A stretch of 64,000 bases of DNA, taken from NCBI GenBank assembly GCA_002633005.1, contig NMRA01000090.1, forward strand, positions 381,475 through 445,474. Direction: 5' to 3'. Made by a program: the position numbers and the translations under genes. The notes beneath the pieces are model-generated. The model made no database searches. It was not told the origin of the DNA and saw only the letters and a list, made by a program, of their open reading frames with translations. This DNA is from Phoronis australis (lineage: Eukaryota; Phoronida; Phoronidae). This document shows, in pieces, positions 22,586-34,700 of the stretch. The stretch's first letter is position 1. Every line of letters starts with the position of its first letter.

Positions 22586-24383
22586 TTACCTCTTTGCCAT
22601 ATGTTGGACCAAAGTTTGCTTCATGGAACTAGCAAGTTTTTCCATTTCTGCTATTTTACCTCTCAACATTTCATTTTGTTTAGCCAAAGTCGCAGCTGTC
22701 TCATCCATCATTGCAAATTTCTGCTTCCTCGTTTCCCTTGATCTTTTAGAGGCTACATTGTTCTTCATTCTCCTCTCTGCGTATTTCTCCTGCCACTGTT
22801 GTTCCTTACCAGCCTGTTCACAGTCAGACCTACATCTCTTAGGTAAATAACTATGGTCAAGATCAGAGGAAGACAATGATCTCTTTGCTTCAGTTTTTGT
22901 AGTGGTTGTCACAGAAACATCTGCCCTTATTGATTGATCCAAGGACTGGCTCTTAGATTCAAGCAGTGACGTGCCACTAGTTGTCTCAACTGTGGCATTC
23001 TGAAATGAATAGGCCATGACCATGATTCTCTCTGTTCTGTTCTGGTAAGCAACAAGGCTAGTCCTTCCTTACAACCAGGTTTTACACACAATATTGCTTT
23101 CCTCAATGTTTAGTTTCAGAACATGTGCTAGCATTCAAAACTAAATTCCAAATACAAATAACTGTTCATGGAATGCATATTCATCACTCTCTGTTATGAT
23201 GGGCCATTTATGCCATAATGGTCACAGTCACAATAGCTGTGCTCACACTTGACTATTAAAACACTGTTTCAACTGTGGTTCCTAATCGCATCAAGCTAAC
23301 ACAAAAATGAAACCCTGGAGTATAGCCATCATAACCAGAACTAATTCATAGGAGACTGCAACTGCTTTCATTCACACTCACTGAACATACTTTAGAAGTG
23401 ATGGCAAACACAAAAGTACATGAGCTGTTCAGTGTAGACTGATCAATGACATTGAAATGAAAAATTGTGAAAATAAAATTTAACTTATGTTCAAGAAATT
23501 AGCACAAAGTTTGTATCACTGCAACATTACCAGAGAAAACACAAAATTTACTAGAAGTCTCAGTTTAGTAATTTTATAATAATTAAATGTTTTCAACCAT
23601 AAAGTCTCTTGACTCCATATATCACAAACATCAATGCGACTTAAGCTATTACAAACCTCAGTAAGAAATTGTGACAAATCTGTAAATATGTCCATGCCAA
23701 AGCCATCCTCCAGATTACAAAATGAATCTTCTATGGTCCAGCTGTCATCAGCTGAGGTTACTTGATCGTATAACTTTCCTTCAAGTACCGATGTAAGCAA
23801 TTCTTGTGGAGATTCGATGTCCAGGCAATCACTGCTACTTGGGCATAGCAGAGCCACATCATCTGAAAACACAAGTTAATTGCAAAGTATGAGTTGACAA
23901 TAGGAAAATACCAGCTTTTATGTATGTTTATCAGATTTGATTCCTCCCAAATGTAAATTCATCAACAACAAATACAAATTAATGATAGACACATTTGTCA
24001 ACACACACAGCTTTATAAACAGCTGAAAACTGAGATTAAATGTTAACAAAATTAAAAGTGACAAATTCATGTTTGAATGTGTAAATCCTTTGTTAAGTTT
24101 AACTTTTCCATCGAGAAACTCTTAACACAAAGACTCAGCTCTATAAACCCTGGCATTCACATGTATCTAACTGAACACTATAGCACGTGCACACTAGTAA
24201 AATAGTGCCCTCAGTTTCAGGCGGTGGTGCAACACTTGATGACGCAATCTTGGCTTTCCTAGCCAAGATGACCTAATTCCAATTATATCGAGGAACTACC
24301 AATGAACTTGCCGGGGCAAGAATCGCTTCCCTGTCATTTCCCTGATAAATACCTCTGTCAAATAGGCCACTTGGCTTTTGCAT
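22586..24383 (-). CDS. bZIP transcription factor (216 aa, three coding exons)
   Basis: Coding exons on the minus strand are 24383-24353, 23862-23657 and 22999-22586 (stop 22588-22586), in phase with GT/AG borders. The first 80 residues are acidic (SPQELLTSVLEGKLYDQ, DSWTIEDSFCNLEDGFGMD), a likely activation region. A Ser/Thr-rich linker follows, and the C-terminus is a bZIP with basic region RRMKNNVASKRSRETRKQKF and a zipper with Leu/Met/Ile at alternating a/d positions and Asn at an a position (LAKQNEMLRGKIAEMEKL). The NNVASKRSRETRK core resembles PAR/NFIL3 and C/EBP-like factors; I cannot place it further. It acts in the nucleus as a dimer. A polyadenylation signal is near 22447-22442. The ATG at 24383 is chosen because its phase joins exactly with the next exon. 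Confidence 0.85.
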
Positions 24384-24498
24384 TCCACGTAGGACACTGC
24401 AGGGATACGTTAATTGCAAATTGTAGGTCATCTCCAACGACCGATTTCTCCGTTTCTTGTCTTGAGTGGATTATAGCAACACTTGCTCCTTCAGACAT
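24358..24498 (-). CDS. Upstream ORF overlapping the bZIP start codon
   Basis: It starts at ATG 24498 (MSEGASVAIIHSRQ), has 46 codons, and stops at TGA 24360-24358, 26 nt past the main ATG at 24383 and in a different frame. It is the first ATG in the exon that begins near 24538. Ribosomes translating it would pass the main start codon, the arrangement that makes ATF4-class mRNAs responsive to eIF2 phosphorylation. That it is used this way is inference. Confidence 0.6.
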   Translation of the reverse strand: MSEGASVAIIHSRQETEKSVVGDDLQFAINVSLQCPTWNAKAKWPI

Positions 24499-24820
24499 GA
24501 CTTTCGAGAATCTACACTTTCAATAAAAGGTCCTTTTCCTAAATAACACAAATAATACTTTGTGAGAACAGGTGAAATTGAGGAGAACAATATTCTGAAC
24601 CTTATTTTCAGAGACTGGATCCACTCCAGTGCATACAATATGGTGGCCCCGCAATGACAAGCGTCAAGTGGGGATGAAACAAGTTACAAGGGTTGGTTCC
24701 TAACAATTTAGAAGAACATTTTATCAATTCTGTTCTCTTGGAATAACTGCGCATCACAAAAATAGATAACATCAGCAAAATTCTAAAACACATCACAAGC
24801 AACAGAACCCACCCACTTAC

Positions 24821-24872
24821 CTGGACGAACTGATATCGAACAGCGCTCGTGCGCAGCCGCGCAGTATTTATA
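24821..24872 (-). promoter_or_regulatory. bZIP core promoter and non-coding first exon
   Basis: TATAAATA on the minus strand (24872-24865) is followed by a GC-rich start region. A donor, CCAG then GTAAGT, lies at 24820, so a short leader exon would end at 24821 and splice to about 24538. The ACVR2 start is about 0.9 kb away on the other strand, so the two genes are divergent. Confidence 0.55.
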
Positions 24873-25757
24873 TCTGTTGTATTGTTGCTAAATTTAGTAT
24901 ATTACTCTGCCAGGCGATGTTCTTTAAATAGACTATACGTCAGCTACAGCCAATCAAATATCGCCATAGTTTTCGCTAAGTTAAATTGGTTTTTATAATC
25001 AATACTGTTTTTCCCAAAACTCTGAAGAGACGCGCAATGTGCAGCACATTTTGCTTTTTTTGGTATAAACATTTGTTTATCAATCTCTTATTATTAAAAT
25101 GTTAAAAAAATTGGGAGGATAAATAGTACATAGAATAGCCGTATTTCTGAAGATTTTTATCAGTTTTAACACCAACTGATTTGTGACTTTTCACTGCATA
25201 TTTTATAGTCATACGGATGAGCGTGTGATCTTAGCACAGTTCTCCTAAAAATGAAAGAAATGAAGTTCTCAAATAACATCCACATGTTCCTCTTGCTGCA
25301 AACTGCTGACTGGAATGTCAACGCAAGCACTGAGAATAGTCTTGGCCAATGGGGTCAAAGAACACTTTTGCGTTATTGACCTTGTTTTCATATTATATCC
25401 GGGCATGTTTTGTTTAGTTGTTCAGGTCAGCCATCTTGATGTTCGTGGGGAGAAAACCGTGATTTACTTTTCATCGTTGTTGTCATTTCGAACATTTATT
25501 CGGACAGTCATAGAAATGCTCGAATTAGAGAGACATTGTCCACAGAAATGTTTAGTCATAAGAAGAATAAAAGTGGTTTCAAGTCCTTAGAGATTTAACC
25601 CACGCGCTGTAGTGAACGTGTAGGCCTACGACGAGTTGGTGATGAAAAGCGCAGTGAACAAACCAGTAAAAAGTTGAGGATCACAAGAGACTGAGACAGA
25701 GCAAGTTATACTGCTCCTTTTAATCGCGCTACCAACTGGACAGATTCAACCATCAGC

Positions 25758-28700
25758 ATGACACGTGTGACAGATATAATAGTTGTTCTCTCAGTTTGTG
25801 TTATCGGTGAGTGAAGCCTTGTCATAATGTCATAGGCCTACTTCGCCTACTACTACTACTAGTCATTCTGCTCGCTTCGGTTCTAGTAAACAGTGCGCTC
25901 GCTGCCTTGTCGTCGCTTGTCAGCCCTGTGGAGATGATGTCGATGGGCATGCCATATAGAACGTCTGGATAATCACCGTGTGTGTCCCTCTCTTGATTTC
26001 AGAACTAGAGACTATTATACTATAATAGTATTTTAGTTCAATGTATTTTATGTGGTTGTTTTACATCTTTTTAATCAAACCAAAGTTTGATGTACATTAT
26101 TAGCATAGGCTTAACTAAAGACTAAAGTACTGAAGATTTTGGAGCAAAGGCAAATTGCTGATTGAGCTTCTACCTTAATTTGGAATCAGTTGCAGAATAA
26201 AAGTAAAGCTGAACAGGGATGTACCTTAACCAAACTGACTAGTCGTCAACTGGGACTAGACATTGATTACTGCCAGTAGAGATGGTGGAGCTCCATAGGC
26301 GCTTCAGGGGGTATGACGCCATACCACATGCCGCGCACAGTGTTAAAAATGGCGAGTTACCGATTGGGAACTGAAAGAGGGACTGCTCGAAGAAAAAAGT
26401 TTGATAACGGGAGTGTTTGTTCGAGTTGAAGGGAATTAAATAGGCCTAAATCGACGGCCTCCTATGTTGTCCCTCTATGCGCAAAAGGTATTTATTACAA
26501 CATGACTTTTATGTTTTAATCAGTGCGAGGCATAAATCGATGAAAAGCTTTCAGCGTATGAAGCGCCTATAGGAGCTCCACCGTCTCTACTGGCACCTCT
26601 ATATATTTCACGTATGTCTCTGTATCTTCATTCTCGGGGAACTTCAAATTCAAAATATATGCCACATGCCAGAAAAAAAGATTTAGCAGAACCACTGTGG
26701 AACCGCTTAACCACATGGAAATGTGTTTACTACTTGTTCGAGGTCAAGGTTATGAGGCTCTCAATCAAATCGAATCCCCTGTCAGCCACAGAGCAGCTTC
26801 GTATGAACCCTATGTACATATGATAAAAAGATTCCATTGAAAATGAAGACAAAGCGTAGTTTTGATCCTGAGAAAGTTCTGTGTCTGCATGCTTATAGCA
26901 GTTGAGAACGAATGCTACAAGTCGCCTCATGCCTCTGTGACTGTGTTCACGAACACAACAAGTTGTGAAAAGAAATAAATCCTCACTGAAATTCCTTAAT
27001 TCGCTGTTTCGATCTCGTGTTCACAACGTACTTCAACCACTGACCCAACTTCTGCATGCGTTTCGCATTTGGGTTTCATATCAGTCTTCCAGCACATGGT
27101 GTGCCTGACGAACTGTTAACCTACTTCAAAGTGGACCTCAATGCACCAGCTTGACCCACTTGATATTTTGGCTCTGCCCGTGACCCAGTTGGACGCGATG
27201 CATTGGAAATCGGTTGAAATGTTTTGATGATGATTAACTTAATTACGCACTGCAAATTCAGATGGCATTTGGCGTGAATGTTGAAATGATAACATAGCTA
27301 TGTAGTATGTAAGTTATATTGACCAAAAACAAGTTTTCACAGAATAATTAACCGAAGACCTTGATACTTTACTCCTCCCCGGCTTTTTCTCGGCAAATTT
27401 ACTTAATTTGAACTTACGAACACAAGTTTTCGAAAACGGCTTGGTGCATTTCGCTGAAACATTACAAACTTAATGTTTATTCATCAATCTCAAAAACCTT
27501 GTTAGGATTTTTGATATAAAGGCCTAGTTTTTGCTTAATATAACAAAGACGAATAGGACTGGTATTTTTTCACAAAACTACCTTACATTTTGCGAGTTGT
27601 CCTAGAAACCAAACGATAAGACTAATCTGAAATTCATAACAGCGTTTTTGAGGTAACTGGTGAAGTTTTCATTTCAATAAGGTTTCATTAAAATTGATCG
27701 GGGGTTATTTTGCTATGAATGTATCTTAAATATGAAATTTTGGCTTTAAAAAGATCTTACGGTAATAATGATAATGGTACATAACTATAAAACCTATTTT
27801 CCTATTCCCTGATCTTTTTTCTTTTAAAGAATACTTTTACTAGTTGACAAAGCCCATGTTTGATTGATAGAATGGAAGCCACTAAATAAGGTTTAAGATA
27901 ACCTTAAATACCACAATAATGAGCTTCGATTCATTAATTACTGGTTAATTTTCCTTGAAATTGGCATGCTGCATGACAAGTCATCTTCAGACATTTGCAT
28001 TCAATTTACTTTCAGGCACAATGACCGAGATATCTAACAGTATTGATGAATCATCAAAGACAAAAAGAACTTTGACCTGTGATGCTTATGATCGTAAAAT
28101 GTGTCTCAAAACTGGTAACAAATGTGGCGGAACAATGGAGTGCCAACACTACTGTTACTCCAGCTGGTCATTCACAGCCAATGGCAGTGTACAATTGCAT
28201 CTTAAAGGATGTTGGATGACTAAAGGCGAATGTCAGAACAGAGAGTGTGTAGATGTCACAACTACCCGTGACTTGAATGTTATGTTCTGCTGCTGTACTG
28301 GTCACAGGTGTAACTCCAACTTCACCTACTCACCTCTACCTACTACAACTACTTTTCAACTCACTGCCAACTGTAAGTATGTTGGAACACCATTCAAACT
28401 CAAACCAAACACTTTGCACTCACGTTGTAGGGCATCACTAGAACAGGTTGTGCCAGTTTTAAATCTACCCCACGGTCCCACCTCCTGAGTCGAGGGTACG
28501 TGACTTTGTCAGTATTTTTGAAGAAGAACATTTCCAGATATATGTAGAGAACAGATTGATTGATTTCTTATGAAAGTTGAGTCCAAAGTATGTGATATCA
28601 GTACACTGGCACCATTACACTTTTGAGCGAATTCGACCACTGCAGTACTTTCTAGTGGCCATTTTGCTCCCAATAAGAGGCTTTTCAAGTATTGAAACTT

Positions 28701-31700
28701 GTCACATAGAAATGTAATGAGGATGCACTGGCACCATTTGGTTTTCGGACAGATTAGACTACTAAAGCACGTCCTCCATTCTGTGTTGAGATCGTTTCCT
28801 GGTGACATTTAGAAAACTGATTGAAAGATTTCAGTGAAAATCGACGTAGAGTTATGTTATGGGAATGCGGTGTCACTATTAAATCTTCATTCTTATTTGA
28901 CCACTGTAGCACCTCCTAGTAGCCATTTTGGTATCTGATTGATGGATTTTAAAGGAAATTTGGCACAGAAGTATATGATGTCAGTGCACTGGCACTATTG
29001 AAATTTTCGGATGGATTCGACCACTGCAGCGTCTAGTGGCCATTTTGATTTAGACAAGGAGTTTTTCAAATGTTGTTTGGGGGAATAGCTTTCCCCGGTA
29101 ACATCTAGACAATCATTTGACAGATTTCAATGAAACTTAACATAGAGGTATATATATGATGACAATGAGCTGGAGCAATTTGATTTTCGGGAAGGTTTGG
29201 CTACTGGAATGGGATTTTGTAAAATATTTTCCGGATGAAATCTAAGGAACTTATGGACAAATTTCATTGGAACTCGACTCGGGTGTTTATGATGCCACTG
29301 CGCTGACAATATTGAAATTTTAGGCGGATTGAACCTTTGCAGCTCTTCAAGTTTCCATTTTATTCTTGGCACAGGGCTTTTCAAGTGTTGTTTGGGTAAG
29401 AGTATGTTTCCAGACGATATTTAGAAAACTGACTGACGGATTTTGATGAAAGTTGTCACAGATATCAATGCGCTGGTACTGTTTGATTTTCAGGTGGATT
29501 TGACCACTGCGGCATCTCTTTGTGTTCATTTTGTTCTTTACAAAGAGTTTTTCGAGTGTATTTGAGGGAAAGGACGTTTCTGGATGATAGAGAAATGATT
29601 GATGGATTTTAATGAAACTTGACAATCGGCCTGCACCAATTGATTTCTGGGCAGATTCAACTTCTGCAGCACCTGCGTCTGGTACCTAGATTCGGTCAAG
29701 TGGACCCAGTGTTCTTGTTCACTTATCGTTTGACACTGGTCTCAACTTACTCCAGGGCTTGGAATTTTCCGCGGAAACGCGGATTTCCGCTTTTTTCAAG
29801 TGTTTTGTCGTTGTATTTTATTAGATTTCCAGGTAAAAAAAATCGGATTTGATATAAAATTTCCGCGGAAATTCTTTCTTACCGCGGCGTTGCCGACGAC
29901 TTTCACCTTGAAAGCGGAAGTTTCTCTTTATGTTTCGGATGAACGTAAATTGTCAACATTGCTGGGGCACCTGGGATAGCGTGGTGGATTTCTTCAATGG
30001 CGTCTCGTGAGGTTGTAAATCGTGGTGACAAATACTACGACTCTGCAGCCAAAAATGAAGTCCCAATTTTTGTCGGCAAAACATCCTAATCGACATTTTC
30101 AAGGCTGGGTGCGCGCATGTATAGGGCCGTAAAAATTTCTGCTTTTTTGTCATGGCTCATTCGAAGCCCTGTTGCTCACATGCGTGAAAAGTGGTTTCTG
30201 TACATGGAAAGTAAACACACGTCATTGCTTGTGACAGGCGTGAGAGCAAAGAACAAATGTTTCTTGTCATGAGAATTCTGTGAACATTCAGTATTGTATG
30301 TTCCTTAGTGGACCATGTACTTGACGAGTTCTGTGAAGTTTCAGATATGTTCCTTTGTTGTCCATCTTCTTGACATGGTAATTATGTGGATATTCGATAT
30401 CAAATATTCCTTAATCGGTCATGTACTTGACATGGGATCTGGGAATTCTGTGAACATTCAGTATCAGTGTTCTCCACACCTGAACATTAACAGGTCGCAT
30501 GCGTGAAAATGTCAACAAATATGCCAGAAGCGTGCAGAGGTCAATTTTCTTTGCAGTACGCAATTACCTGTCTTGTTACCTAAGTATTTAGACAGTAATG
30601 TACAGGGGCGCAAAAAATAAATGCCTTTGTCCAATTTCTTATTTTTAAACAAGTGAAAATTTACTTATTTACAAACATTTCACATAAACCAGTTGTTTAT
30701 TCAATGACTTTAAAATGGAAGTCTACACAAACATGTTTGAAACAGCTTGCGGAAACATTTTACTTATTACTAATGATGTTAATATCGATTGGCCCATGTT
30801 GATGAGAAAAGCACCAAAACTAACCAATAGTATTCGTGTAAGTGAGAAATAGACAATCAACAACCTATAAGAGTCATCAGAAAGTCTTCTATTTAAAGGT
30901 ATGTTGACATTTCAAACACTGCTGTTGGGAAGTCCAGTGTTATGCAGTGCAGGGAATATTGAAAATTGCAATACGAAAAAAGTTCTGGCCTCGCAAAAGA
31001 CATCCGTTGTACTAACCCCTGCACAAAGGTGTTGGGGCTAACTAGTTAGGCTTTGGAGAAATTATCGCTATCCATCTATTTTTTTCAATCAGTTGTCCTT
31101 GTCGAACACAGAAGGTGATTACAACAGCGATTAAAAATCAGTGGCTATTGAACAGATTATTTACTAAAAAGGCTACGCTATAAATAGACTTACCGTCGTG
31201 GTTTGCCACTTGAGCGGGATCGTGTAAGAGGCTTCCAAAAACTGACCACTTGGCATTCGTTCATTTTCAGTGAACTATGGCTCATTTGATGTCAAGACGT
31301 GGAACAGGCATGTCTATCATGCAGCGTGATTTTAGCAGTAGATGCAATGAATGTTCTTATGTACTAAGGTGATAATATCTGTTGATGGAATGAATATTCT
31401 TGTGTAAACATAGGAAAAAGGCTACTTTTATTGTGTCCTGTCAAACTTGACTCCTGACTGCATTTCTACATGCTAGAACCTAACCTTGTTTGCACAAACT
31501 CACGGTCCCGTGAAGTTGTAAATAGTAAATGAGATTGATTAGTTGGTTAACTTGTGGATGTGTTTGTTTCAGTGTCGACAACAGTTGTAGAGAGTGGAGA
31601 AGATAGCCTGAAGAATGTGTTATTATGCACAATAATTCCCATGTTAGTAGTGGCTGTCTTACTCATCACTGCCTGGTATATATGGCGCTTCAGATCCACT

Positions 31701-34700
31701 CATTATAATGTGGCAGTACCTGCTGAGGACCCCATGGAACTGGACACCCCTCCTTCACCTATTAATAGAAGTCTGACACCACTTCAGCTAATTGAGATCA
31801 AAGCCAGGGGTCGCTTTGGCTGTGTTTGGAAGGCGCAACTGCTGAACGAGATGGTTGCAGTTAAAATTTTCCCCATCCAGGACAAACCTTCATGGGAGGC
31901 AGAGAGAAATATCTATCGACTGCCGCTAATGAATCACCTAAACATCCTCAAGTTTTTGGCCAGTGAAAGGCGTGGAGACAACCTCAATATGGAGTTGTGG
32001 TTAATCACTGAGTTTCATAAGAATGGATCTCTGTATGATTACTTAAAGGGAAACACTCTTACGTGGACTGAAGTTTGTCATGTCGCTGAAACGATGGTGA
32101 CTGGGCTGGCCTATCTCCATGACGATATCTCCATTGGTGACCAGCGCAAGCCAGCTGTTGCTCACAGAGACTTTAAGAGCCGTAATGTACTGCTAAAGCA
32201 TGACTTGACAGCTTGTGTTGCTGACTTTGGTTTGGCAATGGTGTTTGAACAAGGCAAGACTTTGGGAAGCACTCATGGACAGGTAAGGATTATGTCTGTC
32301 CAGCTGTCAACATTTTATGATTGTATTGTGTGTTGTGCAGTTACATGACATTTCCTGGTGTGCTCAGTTTTTAGTATTGAAGTCGAGATTGATATTGTAA
32401 TAATTATTTTAGCTCTGTAATTTATAATAGTACACATGGAGATTTGATAATGTGCTTTCAGGTGCTCTAGTTTTGTTTAGTAGGTGGACACCGCTGGAAA
32501 GGTAATAATATTTGTCTGATCATTTTGTTGACATTTATTTAGTTCTGTTCAATAGTAGAAAAGCTAGTAAAAAGCTGATAAACTGCTAAAACATGTATTG
32601 AAAGCAGTCTGTCATGTTGATCTAGCAGACTTAAGTGATGAATGGTTGTTAACAGCGTAGTTTATCACAATAAAACTATGAGAGGACCATTCCATTGTAT
32701 TTTGCGTGTAATGGATGCGGCCAATTCAATTGTCTATAATTTTTAAATTAGTTAAAGGAGAATGCCACCCGATTTAATTAATCTTTTTTACCATCTTAAT
32801 CGGTCTATATACACATCACCTCGTATAGGGACGATCTTACCTCGCCGAGAGGTGTCGCGTTAACCTGTGAGGAAGGTGAGAAACGACGCAGTGCTGAGTG
32901 AGTGCCGCTATGGTGTGGTGTATCGTTCCCGCTTATGCGTACTATGAAGCTACAAGGAAAACGGGTATATAATTTTTCAATTTCCTCGAGAGCCCATAAT
33001 GCTTTGGAAGTGGCTCACGTTAATGAAGAATGAAAAGTAATACCAAGTCTGAGGCCGTGAAACGGTGAAACTTCTCTGTGTCTTTCAGTGGCCTGCATTT
33101 TGTCAGATCAGTTGTTGATTATTTTTTGATTATGGAGATTTGTAGTTGGCCATGAAAACAAAACAATTACAATTAATTCAAGGGGTGAGAACATAACATT
33201 AAATATATAACCTGTTTGATGACTGACTCGTTCGTGAGGCTTCTGTTTGGTCCTCCAGTTCCTTTTCTCAGCCCTAAAAAAACGTCGTAACCACACCTCT
33301 GTTAGATGCGGTTCAAAATCAGGATGGTCCATGAGACATATCTGCGGTTTTCCTGGAGGGCGTTTCACTTGCAGAATTCCGTGGCAGCAAATGCAAGCGT
33401 CAGTCGTTTCCATTATCGTGCAGTTAGCTCACTGACACCATGGCAAGTCATTCAAACGGTTTTCGGAACTATCCATGTGTTCCGTTGTCTGTGCACGTTC
33501 ACTGAGCCTCTCTATTGCCGATGAAACCTAACAATCAACCTGTGAATTCTTCGTCGGATGAGTACTCATCTAAGTCGGGATTGTGAGTTGTCACGTTGAC
33601 GTTAATTATTGTGCGTTCTGTTTTAAAATCAATTATTCTTATATAAAACTGAAACGGAGTCTTCTCGTTGGGTTCAATTTGTAATGCCTTGGAGTGTTCG
33701 CGAGTGCAAATGGTTTGAGAAGCCTGCAATGAATAAATCACTGCATTACCAGCTTTAGAAGCAATAAAGTAATTGAACAAGCAAGGCCGAGGTCGTGTGT
33801 GCGCATGCTAATTCAGTGTTTGCTGATATAAAGGTATTGTGAAACAATGACTTGATTTTATATCCTATGGTTAGTTAGGTATATCTCAAGGTTACTCTGT
33901 ACCGTTATGTTAATTTATTTTGCAGATTTCTGTTCCTTACAGCCTGTCACCACTGAACAAGTCTGATGGCATGACATATCTGGCTACTGTTAATACGTTT
34001 TATCAGTTCATCATCTTTTTACTACTTGTTTTATTTCCGTTTAAATTATGGTAAAATTGAGGAAGAAATCGTTATATAATTGGCGATATATGAAATTTTG
34101 CCATGTTTATTGCTCATTTGGGAATTTGTTAGTTTGTATGCTCAGTAACAGGTCTTATTTCTTGTCCGATTGACAGGAAATGTACATTCATGTAACTCAT
34201 TCAAAGCTTGAGGCTTAGTGTGTTTGATCAAAATCAGAAGCAGGATTGTGCTTGTGCTTTGGTGAAATTTTTTCAAATTTTTCCTTTGAAGGATTTTTCA
34301 TAAAGTTTGGTCTGACCAGGAGCCTGTGTGGCTACAACTTAAAGCGTTCTCTAGCTTATTTCAACTTGTGTATCTGCTGCTCATCACTGATTCTTCACTG
34401 CTCTTGTCGGTTTTTCTGCTTCTGTACAAAACTGTGTTTTGTCGTCACTGCCGTAACCACCGTCGTCATGTTTCATTTAATGTTTCCAATTAATCTACAA
34501 GGATGTATTTCTTATAGTCACTTAACTCTATCATTCAGCTCTGCCGTTCACTCTCCAAAGCATGATCCTTGTTTGTCATTGATGTTACCTTGGCTCTGTG
34601 TGTGTCTGGGAAAACAGAGTAATTGAAGCAATTTCTACAAAAACTCTTTGTATGCTGTAGGTGGGTACACGACGTTACATGGCCCCAGAAGTGTTGGAAG

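Noticed and set aside
34246-34626. 126-codon plus-strand frame in ACVR2 intron 3
   Set aside because: Cys/Phe/Leu-rich low-complexity translation of T-rich intron, ending just before the true exon acceptor; no conserved motif.
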